A stretch of 64,000 bases of DNA from contig JAXLQL010000030.1 in NCBI GenBank assembly GCA_046331625.1, forward strand, positions 1 to 64,000, read 5' to 3'. The position numbers and the translations under genes were made by a program. This document shows positions 7,842-16,476 of this stretch, piece by piece. The notes under the pieces were generated by a model. That model saw only the letters and a list, made by a program, of their open reading frames with translations, ran no database searches and was not told where the DNA came from. How positions within the stretch are numbered: position 1 is the first letter of the stretch; each line of letters opens with the position of its first letter. Origin of the DNA: JAXLQL01 sp046331625. Lineage in GTDB: Bacteria > Acidobacteriota > Terriglobia > Bryobacterales > Bryobacteraceae.

Positions 7842-9314
7842 CTACTTTTCGACGACGGGGGACCAGCGGCCTTTGGGGTGTAGCCGTGCCTGATCTTGCT
7901 TGATGTGGTAGGGCCAATAGTCGTCGAAGTCTCCACTGAGGTAAATGGCGCGAAGTTTGACGATGGCTTCCGCCATTGGCTCGGTCCATCGCATTCCGGA
8001 GCGTTCCATTCGGTCCTTGATGAGGTGTTTGCAAGCCCCTTCCACCGAGCCACTGGCAATGGGGAGGCCTTGCGCGAGGTAATCGTGGTAGCGCATGTGT
8101 TGTTTGTTGTGGTCGAAGTAGTTGGCGACTTTGAGCAGAGTCTCGCGAGCTGTACCGAGCAGGCGCCGCTTGGTGGCAGTTTGGCGGAGGCCTTTGATCA
8201 CCTGACAAACGTTGCCTTCGAGGATTCTGGAACAGGCCAGCCGAGCGTAGATCTCGACCTCGGGACCGTCTTCCGGGCCGGGGCACAGAACATGAGCGGC
8301 CTGCCAAACGTAGCCGAGCACATGAAGCAAGTCGAGGATCAGAGTGACCTCGAGTTTATTGTGGACAAGCGCTTGGAGCGAGCGATCGCCGTCGGTCAGT
8401 GCAACGCGGGTTTTGTGAGAGTCGGGGTCGCGGCGGAGGACCTCGCGAAGGACTTCATCGATCACGTCGGCTTTGGTTTTCTGCAAGCTGGCCCAGACGC
8501 GTTTGTGCTCCGGGCGAGGAGGCTGCTCAGAGTAGTTGGGGCGGATGGTGGTGCGGAATAGACTCTCGACAACTTGATCGGGCGTGCGAATCCAGGGAGC
8601 CCGGTAGAAGACCGTGGCTACGGTGGCCATCTTTTTTCCACCGGGCTTTGGTCCCTTGGAAGGCCGAACCGAGCGCTGAAGGGGAGCCGGCCTGACCAAG
8701 GGGATGCCCTTGCCGTCCAAAGAGACAACGAGCAGGGATGCCTTGGGATCGGGGACCTGTGGTGGCCGCTGCAAGTAGGAATCGTCGAAGTCACGGGCTG
8801 CTTCCTGGACGATGGCTTCCAGGCTGCGCTTGTGGATCCGGAATCCAGCGATGTCCTCGATCCGGTCGAGGGACTCCTGGAAGGGGCCCTGAACAGCAGC
8901 CTTGGCCAAGTGTTTTTGCAGATCGTAGGAGAAGGAACGGGCAGGCAGTTGAAGAGCCTCGTCGAGAGGGTGAATGCTGCCGGAGCCGTCACGGCTGTAG
9001 GCCAGGCGGTCGATCCGGACTTCGCCAGCGAGGGTTCTGATGATGCGAGGGTGGATGCGGCGGTGGTTGTAGATCTGGCCGTTGACAACGAGGGCAGGTC
9101 CGACATCGCCAGTCCCTCTGCGATCGAGGTGAGCTTGGAGGAGAACCCGCTGCAACTCGCGGATCTCGCCGCGCTGGTGGTGTTCGATGGCATGAAGGGG
9201 AAGAGAGGCGGTATCGCCATCGGAGAGCCAATCGTGGATGGAGAGGAACTGCTGGAGAACGGCAGGATCGATGGCGGAGGGATCAAAGGGGGTGGGGGGA
9301 GTGGCGTTCGCCAT
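7842..9314 (-). CDS. ISKra4 family transposase
   Basis: 490-aa transposase. A DDE-type catalytic set is visible: the first Asp in VVSLDGKGIP (about residue 205), the second in ALTDGDRSL (about 320), and the Glu in ASGSVEGACKHLIKDR followed by MERSGMRW, characteristic of the ISKra4 family. The N-terminal half is a helical DNA-binding region. The stop codon (7842-7844) lies inside the left terminal repeat, showing the compact build of the element. No frameshift is seen, so it is probably functional. Confidence 0.9.
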   Translation of the reverse strand: MANATPPTPFDPSAIDPAVLQQFLSIHDWLSDGDTASLPLHAIEHHQRGEIRELQRVLLQAHLDRRGTGDVGPALVVNGQIYNHRRIHPRIIRTLAGEVRIDRLAYSRDGSGSIHPLDEALQLPARSFSYDLQKHLAKAAVQGPFQESLDRIEDIAGFRIHKRSLEAIVQEAARDFDDSYLQRPPQVPDPKASLLVVSLDGKGIPLVRPAPLQRSVRPSKGPKPGGKKMATVATVFYRAPWIRTPDQVVESLFRTTIRPNYSEQPPRPEHKRVWASLQKTKADVIDEVLREVLRRDPDSHKTRVALTDGDRSLQALVHNKLEVTLILDLLHVLGYVWQAAHVLCPGPEDGPEVEIYARLACSRILEGNVCQVIKGLRQTATKRRLLGTARETLLKVANYFDHNKQHMRYHDYLAQGLPIASGSVEGACKHLIKDRMERSGMRWTEPMAEAIVKLRAIYLSGDFDDYWPYHIKQDQARLHPKGRWSPVVEK

Positions 9315-9318
9315 GATA

Positions 9319-9338
9319 TTACGGTACTATTACCGTAA
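9319..9338. promoter_or_regulatory. Perfect palindrome between divergent IS genes (possible operator)
   Basis: Inverted repeat with 8-bp arms TTACGGTA/TACCGTAA and a 4-bp spacer, located between the transposase start (9314) and the DUF6788 start (9343). Position suggests an operator or overlapping promoter controlling both genes. No experimental support; inference from symmetry and place. Confidence 0.45.
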
Positions 9339-9342
9339 GACA

Positions 9343-9741
9343 ATGGCCACGCCCAAAACACCCGCTTCCCCGCACAAGGCTACCGAACCACTGGAGCAAC
9401 GATTCCAGCAACTCAAACAGGAGTTGGCCCAATTGGAGTACTTCACCAAAGGCACCGTGCTGTCGCGGATGGTCAAGTGCGGCAAGGCGCAGTGCGCTTG
9501 CCACACTCAGCCATCCAAGCGCCACGGACCGTACTACGAATGGACCTACAAACAAGGCGGCAAGACGGTCAACGTCCGACTCAGCCCGCCTTCGGCGGCC
9601 ATCTATCGGGCGGCGGCCAAACAGTATCGGAGGCTCAAGGCGACGCTTGCCCGCATGGAACGGCTATCTCGACAAGCCTTGGTTCGCCTCGCCAAACATG
9701 CCGAGACATCCCCCTCACCGCCCCCAAAAGCCGGGATATGA
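9343..9741 (+). CDS. DUF6788 family IS accessory protein
   Basis: 132-aa basic protein from ATG 9343; the frame is open upstream, but that part overlaps the transposase antisense. It contains the DUF6788 core: GTVLSRMVKCGKAQCACHTQ with a Cys-x4-Cys-x-Cys cluster that may bind zinc, then KRHGPYYEWTYKQGGKTV, then a helical C-terminus. Proteins of this family accompany some transposases as a small second ORF; their role is unknown. It lies wholly inside the terminal repeats, divergent from the transposase. Confidence 0.75.
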   Translation: MATPKTPASPHKATEPLEQRFQQLKQELAQLEYFTKGTVLSRMVKCGKAQCACHTQPSKRHGPYYEWTYKQGGKTVNVRLSPPSAAIYRAAAKQYRRLKATLARMERLSRQALVRLAKHAETSPSPPPKAGI

Positions 9742-9860
9742 TCATATCCCCACCTTTTTGACTCAAGCCAAGTTCCCCGAACTTTCGCAAGCTACTGATT
9801 TGTCGCTACTAGGCCGTCGTCGAAAAGTAGCCGCGCCCTTCTGAATCACTGTAAGAATCA

Positions 9861-9927
9861 CTGTAACTTATTGATCTTATTGGTGCGGATGAGAGGACTT
9901 GAACCTCCACTCCCTTGCGAGAACTAG
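9861..9927 (-). repeat. Attachment-site repeat copy 2 (tRNA 3' end)
   Basis: 67-bp direct repeat matching 3272-3338 with one mismatch; same T-arm, acceptor strand and ACCA on the minus strand. Beyond it (9928-9985) the minus strand keeps weak resemblance to a tRNA body, including a GAGGTCGAAGACCTC hairpin, but no GCGGATG acceptor partner. The intact tRNA gene is therefore not here. The repeat marks the right boundary of the second element. Confidence 0.75.
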
Positions 9928-9987
9928 CGAGGTCTTCGACCTCAAACCGACGAGCGTAGCGCTGCGGGATTCCGTAGAATCTCGGTC

Positions 9988-11579
9988 ATGGCGAGCATCC
10001 CTGAACTCCTCAATGGCCATGTGACGCTGGAAGTGGAATGCCTGGACCGGCTGTACTTGAACGGGTACATCGGGCCGCTGGCCACCTCGGGCGGGCTGGT
10101 GACCTTCATGCGCGAGCAGTTGGGCAAGCCGATTCCATCGCCAGTGGTGTTGGGCCAGGTAACCGAGAAGTTTCGCGAGGCAGTAAAAGCACTGGCGGAG
10201 CGGCAAGAGATTCCCGTCTATCAGTTCAACCACAAGGAGCGGAAGGATGATGTAGCGAACGACTTTCGGCGCAAGCGCGGCGTGCGCGACGGCATCGTAT
10301 TCGTCGGAGTGGCCCAGGAAAAAGCACAGGCTTTTCAGGGCAAGAAGGTCAACGGACAGTTCCTCTTCACTCGTGACAAACGGTCTACATCAACCACTAC
10401 TACTTCTACATCGACGATGCCGACTTCGGGCCGCTGTTCATCAAAGTGTGCAGCTACGCGCCGTGGGGGACCAAGCTGTGTTTGAACGGGCACGAGTGGG
10501 CCAAGCGGCAACTGGAAAAGCGCGGCATCGCCTACGAAGCTCTCGACAACGGTTTCCTGTCGTGTGCCGAGCCCCAGAAGTTGCAGGAGATCTGACTCGT
10601 TGGGACCGGAGGACATCGACCGCGTGTTCCGCAAATGGCTAACCCGGTTGCCGCTACCGCTCACGGCCGAACATCGCTCGGCCGGCTACGACTGGAACTT
10701 GTCGATCTGGCAGATGGAAGTGAGCCTGACTCAGATTTTCGACCGGCCATTGCGTGGGCGCGAGTTCTTCGAAGAGATCATCCGCGACAACCTGGACCTG
10801 GGCCGGCCGGACCGCGTGCAACTCATCTTCGACCGCGCGGTGACCAAGAAGACGCCGGGGGAGTTTCGCACCCGCGTGATTCAGGATGGGTCTACCCCAG
10901 CCTGCACATCAACTACAAGAACTTTGACCCGAAGCAGTATTTCAAAGAGGGGCGAGGCTGCCGGACCGAAGGCACGTTCCGCAACCCCAACGATTTTGGT
11001 ATCAACAAAGGCTTGTCCAATCTGCCCTACCTGCGGAAGGTAGGCCGTGAGATCAATCGGCGCTTGCTGGAAGTCGAACGCGTCAGCCACAACAGCGGCT
11101 TGAGCGGCGACAGCATCCAAAGAGTGGTGCAACCGACCGTCACCAACGACGGTGAGAAGGCGCCGGCCTTGAAGTTCGGCCAACCGCGCGTCATGGCGTT
11201 GTTTCTGGCCTTGACGCTGTTTCAGCATTTGATCGATGGCTTTCACAACCGCGATCTCCGTACGCTGGTGATCGATCTGCTCGGCGTGAAAGCCGAGGAG
11301 TACACCGCCAGCATGATGACCTACGATCTGCGGCGGCTGCGGCTGAAGGGGCTGATCTATCGTCCGCCCAAGACGCACCGCTACTTCCTGACGCCCTACG
11401 GCTGGAAGGTAGCCCGGCTCTTCAGCCGATTGGAGTCTCGCGTGTTCCGCCCCGCCGTGGCGATGTTCACCGGCAACGACGCGGTTCTGCCATTCCCGCT
11501 TCGTGCCTCTCTGGACCGCGTCGACTCCCAGCTTGACGAACTGATCTCCGAGGCATTCCCGCCTGCCAAGGCTGCCTGA
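9988..11579 (+). pseudogene. Conserved hypothetical protein gene with three frameshifts
   Basis: From ATG 9988 the reading frame must change three times to give one continuous protein of about 530 aa: frame 1 to 3 near 10382 (before VYINHYYFYID), frame 3 to 1 near 10593 (QEI to DSLGPED) and frame 1 to 3 near 10889 (VIQDG to VYPSLHINYKN). Each change corresponds to a one-base loss or a net +1 shift. The joined sequence matches a widespread uncharacterised soil-bacterial protein I recognise from its LECVDRLYLNGY-like start, LCLNGHEWAKRQL, NLDLGRPDRV and MTYDLRRLRLKGLI segments. The last is a winged-helix-like block. Function unknown. It may be a decaying gene in the island or carry sequencing indels. 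Confidence 0.75.
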
Positions 11580-11610
11580 AGGTTGTCACAAATCTTGCTA
11601 CTTTTCTTAA

Positions 11611-11944
11611 GATCTGACTTCCGTTAGACGTCTAGTTGACGGGCGGCCCTGGACCGAAGCAAGCGTTTTAGCTGACGTCCGCGCGATTGCCGGTCCCCGC
11701 GCCACACTGATCCACAACGAAACCGAAGATCGCTTCGATGTGTTGCCCCTGCTGATTGCCACCGACGGAGCGATTGCGGCGTTCGGCGCCACCGTAAGTA
11801 ACCCCGGCCGCCGCCTTCGCCCGAACATCGTGATCGGCGGCGTCGAAGGGCTTGCCGAACGCAAATGGCCGGGTCACAAACTTCGTATCGGAGGTGTGAT
11901 CATCGATATCGACAGCCTCCGCGGCCGCTGCGTGATGACGATCT
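11611..11944 (+). pseudogene. MOSC-domain protein fragment
   Basis: Open frame without a start codon, preceded by an in-frame TAA at 11608. It encodes a MOSC-type segment: DRFDVLPLLIATDGAIAAFG, RRLRPNIVIGGVEGL, WPGHKLRIGG and DSLRGRCVMTIF. The conserved Cys that ligates Mo-cofactor sulfur is in RGRCVMT. Homology stops at about 11944, where the sequence becomes the antisense of an integrase gene. Both ends are missing, so this is a relic interrupted by the neighbouring integration or deletion event. Confidence 0.7.
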
Positions 11945-12443
11945 TCCCGCGTTGGATCGCGATCTTGAATGCCTTGCTCACCTTGGAAAGGTCCCGGTTG
12001 ATCGTGGTCTCCTTGATACCGAGGGCGCGGCGGTGGGCACGATACTGGCGGCAATCGTCTACGGTAATCTCGGCGGCGAGGCGTTTGCCAAAGAATGGTC
12101 GAAGGTGCGTGTTCAACACGCCGGTGTAGTTCTTGCGGGTGGCTTCGTGAGGGACGGCGGCAAGGAAGTCATCGAACAGCTCGTTCATGGTGATCTTGCC
12201 GGGATCGGAGGAGACGCGCAGGCGTTTCGTTTTGTCGAGTTCCGCCTCGCGCCGCGCAATGTAATCGATGGCGTGCTGGCGTTCAGCCTCCTTACAACTG
12301 GTGGATTCGGCGCGCAGCTTCCAGATGCCGGTTCGCGGGTCCGGCTTGAAGATGCGCTTGTACCAGATCCCCTTCTTGAGGTAGAACCCTCGCGGCATCT
12401 TGACGCTGGAAGATGCCGACGTATTGCGTTTCACTCGCGGCAT
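11940..12443 (-). pseudogene. Truncated tyrosine integrase (N-terminal half only)
   Basis: Starts at ATG 12443 and encodes an arm-binding/DUF-like N-terminus (GFYLKKGIWYKRIFKPDP) and the SAM-like core-binding domain (ITMNELFDDFLAAV … HLRPFFGKRLAAEITVDDCR … ETTINRDLSKVSKAFKIAI). The catalytic domain is missing: after GKIV (about 11944) the frame runs into antisense MOSC sequence and stops at 11874. It must be inactive in recombination. The HTH remnant immediately upstream makes an Xis-Int pair. Confidence 0.75.
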
Positions 12444-12474
12444 AGCCGACGGTAGCCCGCATGTCTAATTCGTG

Positions 12475-12663
12475 TCAATAGGCTTCTGCCCGCGCTTTCT
12501 CAAAAAGTGCGTCGATCTCGCGGCGGTCCAGGAAGACACGGTCGTCAATGCGCAGCGGTGTCAAGATACGACGTTCGTACAGGTGCCGGACGGCCTTTTC
12601 GGTGCGGCCGAGATATTCAGCGGCACGGCAGACGCTCAGCAGATAGGGTGCCTCGCCTCGGCG
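12475..12663 (-). pseudogene. Excisionase-like HTH remnant
   Basis: Minus-strand frame ending in TGA (12475-12477) with a clear HTH_17-type sequence: YLLSVCRAAEYLGRTEKAVR, then HLYERRILTPLRIDDRVFL and DRREIDALFEKARAE. No ATG or GTG start exists before the upstream stop at 12676-12678, so it is probably truncated at its 5' end or uses CTG. It ends 31 bp before the truncated integrase in the same direction, the usual layout of an excisionase-integrase module. Confidence 0.55.
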
Positions 12664-12671
12664 AGATAACC

Positions 12672-13024
12672 AGGGTCATTGCCGCGCTGGTTACCGCTAT
12701 TTCCGCGTGGGTGGGCTACACGGCGGGCATGGAGATCGTCAAAGATACAGGCGACTCTGGGCAAGCAGTTGATGGGGCCTACGCGTCTATGACGCGCGCG
12801 CAGGCCGCCTCGGCTTCGGGCGCGCGCTCGTGCGAAATCTCGCCAAAGACGGTCCTTTGGGACTGTGGCAAATCCTGCCCGCAGGCCAGATCCTCACAAC
12901 AGCGCTACTCGCCATCCACGTCGCTGTCGTCCAACGCGGCCCCGTGAGCCAAGCGATACACGATCACATGGCCGACACCTGGGCAGCAGCGCCTGAAGAG
13001 ACCACGCAGTTACGTCTGAGCTGA
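12672..13024 (+). pseudogene. RDD-family membrane protein remnant, frameshifted
   Basis: Read with two one-base corrections (near 12733 and near 12775) the plus strand gives a typical RDD-family stretch: a hydrophobic segment AALVTAISAWVGYTAGMES, SKIQATLGKQLMGLRVYD, ARAGRLGFGRALVRNLAK, and a late QAIHDHMADTW matching the family's QALHDxxAGT end. The N-terminal part is absent. It lies at the right edge of the degraded island and probably represents the chromosomal gene damaged by insertion or deletion. Confidence 0.55.
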
Positions 13025-13027
13025 AAC

Positions 13028-13819
13028 TCACGGCATCCAATTCTCACGGAGATACGGAACCTCGAATCCCAACTTCGCGAATCCTTCATACGCCGGACCC
13101 GTCCGCGATGGATTCGGCTTCTCGATCCAACTCACGAACTCCCGCGCACCCTCCACCCACCCCGCGTCGAGCATTGCCGCGCACAACGCGAAATCGCGGT
13201 CGAAGCGGTCGGTCATGATCCCCGGTACCGGCGCATCGATGCCCCACCACGCCCGCTGCTCGCCATCGATGAACATGCTGCGCGCCGCCACGATCGCGCC
13301 CGCTTCCCGCAGCGCGAAGTGATGCCAACCATTGCGCTCGGCAAACGCGATGAGCCAAGGCGCCGCCGGCAAGTGATACACGGAGTCGATGAATCCAGCC
13401 CATTCGGAAGCCGTCGCAGACGTCACCCGCTCCACTCCCAGACACTCGGCGTGCGCAGGCTCGCCGGCCGTCGCCGGGCGCACAATGCGATCCCACGCAC
13501 TCACTCGCCGCAATCCGCGCGCGGCCGCCAAGGCGCCTTCTTCGGGCATCATGTGAACGTAGAACTTCGACGACCCGGCCCGGCGAAACGTCTCGAGCGC
13601 CGCATCGAGCACTTCCGGCGTCCAGGGATCCGTATTCGCCGCGTTGAAGTGGGCCAAGTGCAGTCCGCGCGAAGTCATCGTGAACAGGCCGTTTTCGAAT
13701 CGCGCTTCCAGCCGGTACAGCTCGTAGAAGTCGGGTGGAACCGCGGCGGCCATGTCCGCCCAGGCCGCGATCTCGGTACGCTCCGCGGGATGCATACTCG
13801 ATTCTACGAACATCGCCAC
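13028..13819 (-). CDS. GNAT-like N-acetyltransferase family protein
   Basis: 263 aa from ATG 13819, or 255 aa if ATG 13795 (MHPAERTEI) is used. The C-terminal half looks like a GNAT fold: NGWHHFALREAGAIVAARSMFIDGEQRAWWGIDAPVPG, then helix DRDFALCAAMLDAGWVEGAREFVSWIE and an end YEGFAKLGFEVPYLRENW, which resembles the usual 'gy..lGF' terminal strand. The N-terminal half is possibly a degenerate duplicate. Substrate unknown. It begins 12 bp after the stop of the outer-membrane receptor gene on the same strand and may be cotranscribed. Confidence 0.55.
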   Translation of the reverse strand: MAMFVESSMHPAERTEIAAWADMAAAVPPDFYELYRLEARFENGLFTMTSRGLHLAHFNAANTDPWTPEVLDAALETFRRAGSSKFYVHMMPEEGALAAARGLRRVSAWDRIVRPATAGEPAHAECLGVERVTSATASEWAGFIDSVYHLPAAPWLIAFAERNGWHHFALREAGAIVAARSMFIDGEQRAWWGIDAPVPGIMTDRFDRDFALCAAMLDAGWVEGAREFVSWIEKPNPSRTGPAYEGFAKLGFEVPYLRENWMP

Positions 13820-13831
13820 GCGGCGGATCTA

Positions 13832-16426
13832 TCAGAACGTGAATCGAAGATTCACCCGAATCGCCCGGCCGTCATTGAGCGTGTTTGTGATGAACCCGAA
13901 GCTCGGGCTAGACACCTCTCTCCACGGTTCGGCGAACTGCGGTGTATTGGTGAGATTGATCGCCTCGCCGCGCAGCGTCAACTTGCGATCGCCGCCCACG
14001 CTGAACGATCGCGAGACCGAAGCGTTCAAATTGGTGACGCCATCTTTTCGGAACGTGTTGTACCCGAGATTCCCGCGCGACTCAGTCGGACCGATGAACC
14101 CGAACGCCGCGCGCGGCAGCATCGCCCGGGACGTGTCGGGATGATTGATGGTCCGCCCCAACACCGAAGGATCTAGTAGGTTCGGCCGGTCCCCGTTGTC
14201 GCCGTCCACGTTGCCAAAGCCCGGACCATCGGATCCGGTCAGCAACGAAAACGGAGTCCCTGTCTTCAGTAACGCCACCGCCGAGATCTCCCACTGTCCC
14301 ACCCAGCGAGCCATCCAACCCGTTCCAATCCGCGGCGTAGCAAATGCGGCCCGCAACAAAAATGCGTGTTTTTGGTCGAATGAACTCGGGCCCTTCACGT
14401 CAGCCCAAACATTGCTCTCGCTTTGCGCCTGCGCTTGCTTGCCGTCGTCTCCGGTGCCCGTGTTCGTGTAGGCGCCGCCGAGGTCGATCGCCTTCGAGAT
14501 CCAATACGAAGCATCCACACTGAAGCCGCGCCAACGCGGCAGAATCAGTGTCGCGCGGCCCGCGTCGAAGTAAGCGTGCGACCCGTTCACGATCAGCCGG
14601 TAGTCGAAGTAGCGCGTGTCCGGGCGCCGGTCATTGATCGTCGCCGTAGTTTGGGGAATCCCCGGCACAGGCCGCGCCCGGTTGTTGTAGAACAGCATCA
14701 GCAGCTTGTGCGACCGGCTTCCCACGTAGCCGAATTGCAGCTTCCACTTTCGCGAAGGGAGCGGCTCCCAGGTCAAATTGTAGAGGTGCGAATAGGGAGT
14801 GGACAGTTCCGGCGAGATATCGAGAAACGTACTGCGCTCACCCGCCACCACGGGGACGTTCGTCTGCCGGTAGGCTACAAATAGATCCGGCGCTTGGATC
14901 TCGAACTTGCGATTGTTCGGCAAGTTGTAGCGCATCTGCGAATAGGTGACCGGGAAGATCTCGCCATAGTGGATCCCGTAGGACACCCGCAACATTCCGC
15001 CTCCGCGGGGCAGCCGGTAGGCGAGCCCGAAACGCGGCGCGAAATTGTTGCAGTCGCAGTCATAGGGAATGCGGTCGAAGTGATTCACCTCTACCGGCGT
15101 GGTTAGCAACTCGTATCGAAGCCCATAGTGGATCTGAAGAGACGAGTTCACTCGCCAACTGTCGCCGATGTGAAACGCTGACTCCCACGACCGGTATCCG
15201 CGATGCGCGTTGCCCGCCGCGCCGGAGTAGCGGCTTGGAACCCCTAGCAGGAAATTCTCCATCGCCGTGCGGCCGAAATCATTCCGGAAATAGAGGTTCC
15301 CACGATGGCTCGACGCTTCGAACCCATTGAGCTGCCGCCTCACCAGATCCGCTCCCGCGTACCACGAGTGCGTACCGCGCTTTGACGCCACGGCCGCGCC
15401 GTAACGGAACCGATTCGTCGCGCGATGGATCGGGATGCTCGAACTCGGCCCCAGCGTCTGGATCACGTTCGAGAAATTCACCTGTGGACCCACCGCATTC
15501 GGCTCGGGAACAAGGTCCGAAGTCACGCGATCGAACATCGCCGTGGCCGTTGCCGTCGTCGCGGGCGCCATGGTCCGGATCCATGTGTATTGCGCTGTGT
15601 GCGCCTTGGTGCGCGTGTCGGGATTCTGACCTGCCACCAGTTGGAACGCATCCACGAACTGCGATGTGAACTGGTAGCGCGCGGCGAAACGGTTGCGCTC
15701 GTCGATTCCCTGGTCGAGCCGCACGCCGCCCGAGTTGTCGTTGATACTCTGTGGCGCGTTGGTATTGAGCGCCCGCTCGTTGATGTCGGTGCGGTTGGGT
15801 AGTTCCGCCGGAAACGCATCGAGAAAGCGTTGTAGCAGCCGGCGCGCTTCCGGATCAGTCGCGCGGATCGTGCGATCGGCCGCGGTCGGCACCAGCACGT
15901 TGCCGTTGACGTTGCCCCGAATCTTCTGTTGCGATCCATCGAGCGTCAGAGACGCCTTCTTCCACGGCTGGAACCCCATCGAGAATCCGTACTGATTCTC
16001 ATGCGCCGGCTTCAGATTGCCCACTGTGAAGAATGATCGGGCATTGAGTACGCTGTTGCCGTGCGATGCGAACAGGTTCCCATGCAGTGGCGAGTTGCGG
16101 CCAGCCGAAAGATGGATCGAAGACGACGGGCGGTTGCCGAACTCCGAACCGAAATACACTCGGTCGGCGCGGAACTCTTCAAACAGCGTCGCCGTTGTGC
16201 CCAGGCGAATGTTCAGATCCTTGAGCGCGTTGTTGTCGATGAGGTTGAACTGGACGTTCTCGTTGCGCCGGCTCTCGCCGCTCGATGTGTCGGTTTGGCC
16301 CAGTAGGTTCAGATCCGCACGCCGCTGGGGCTCCGCTTGCGCCGCTGGCTTGGGCGGTTCCGCGGAAGGTCCCTGCGCGAAGCAAACAGCCACCCCGAGC
16401 ACCAAGGCCCCTCGCTGTAACGCCAC
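13832..16426 (-). CDS. Oar-like TonB-dependent outer-membrane receptor
   Basis: 864-aa protein with GTG start, a short signal peptide (VLGVAVCFAQGPSA) and a large beta-barrel ending in RVNLRFTF, an outer-membrane C-terminal Phe signature. Barrel segments recognisable from acidobacterial TonB-dependent receptors include HSWYAGADLVRRQLNG, NFAPRFGLAYRLPRGGG, YLYNLTWEP-like YSHLYNLTWEPLPS, and FGFIGPTESRGNLGYNTFR. Homologues usually carry an N-terminal carboxypeptidase-regulatory-like domain and plug of about 200 residues. Here the carboxypeptidase-like domain is missing, so it is on the short side. Probably imports or binds a large carbohydrate or chelate; substrate unknown. Confidence 0.82.
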   Translation of the reverse strand: MALQRGALVLGVAVCFAQGPSAEPPKPAAQAEPQRRADLNLLGQTDTSSGESRRNENVQFNLIDNNALKDLNIRLGTTATLFEEFRADRVYFGSEFGNRPSSSIHLSAGRNSPLHGNLFASHGNSVLNARSFFTVGNLKPAHENQYGFSMGFQPWKKASLTLDGSQQKIRGNVNGNVLVPTAADRTIRATDPEARRLLQRFLDAFPAELPNRTDINERALNTNAPQSINDNSGGVRLDQGIDERNRFAARYQFTSQFVDAFQLVAGQNPDTRTKAHTAQYTWIRTMAPATTATATAMFDRVTSDLVPEPNAVGPQVNFSNVIQTLGPSSSIPIHRATNRFRYGAAVASKRGTHSWYAGADLVRRQLNGFEASSHRGNLYFRNDFGRTAMENFLLGVPSRYSGAAGNAHRGYRSWESAFHIGDSWRVNSSLQIHYGLRYELLTTPVEVNHFDRIPYDCDCNNFAPRFGLAYRLPRGGGMLRVSYGIHYGEIFPVTYSQMRYNLPNNRKFEIQAPDLFVAYRQTNVPVVAGERSTFLDISPELSTPYSHLYNLTWEPLPSRKWKLQFGYVGSRSHKLLMLFYNNRARPVPGIPQTTATINDRRPDTRYFDYRLIVNGSHAYFDAGRATLILPRWRGFSVDASYWISKAIDLGGAYTNTGTGDDGKQAQAQSESNVWADVKGPSSFDQKHAFLLRAAFATPRIGTGWMARWVGQWEISAVALLKTGTPFSLLTGSDGPGFGNVDGDNGDRPNLLDPSVLGRTINHPDTSRAMLPRAAFGFIGPTESRGNLGYNTFRKDGVTNLNASVSRSFSVGGDRKLTLRGEAINLTNTPQFAEPWREVSSPSFGFITNTLNDGRAIRVNLRFTF

Positions 16427-16476
16427 CGTAACATTTTATCGCGCTACGTCTTCTGGACCTTGATCGGCTGACACCA

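Larger units (their letters stand above)
7834..9838. mobile_element. Complete ISKra4-family insertion sequence (2005 bp)
   Basis: Bounded by 25-bp terminal inverted repeats with one mismatch (7834-7858 and 9814-9838; outer bases GGGCGTGGC versus GGGCGCGGC). Flanked by a perfect 9-bp target-site duplication TTCTGAATC at 7825-7833 and 9839-9847. Carries a transposase on the minus strand and a small DUF6788 gene divergently. The insertion split a copy of the terminator plus tRNA-end repeat: the sequence TTCTGAATC follows the same hairpin uninterrupted in copy 1. Intact ends and duplication indicate a recent insertion. Confidence 0.9.

Noticed and set aside
9880..9985. Possible complete tRNA-Leu gene on the minus strand
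   Set aside because: The 3' half is a good tRNA end, but no GCGGATG acceptor partner and no proper D-arm or anticodon stem can be formed upstream.
10370..10900. Programmed ribosomal frameshifting in the triple-frame gene
   Set aside because: Three separate shifts in both directions without slippery heptamers or consistent stimulatory structures do not fit programmed frameshifting.
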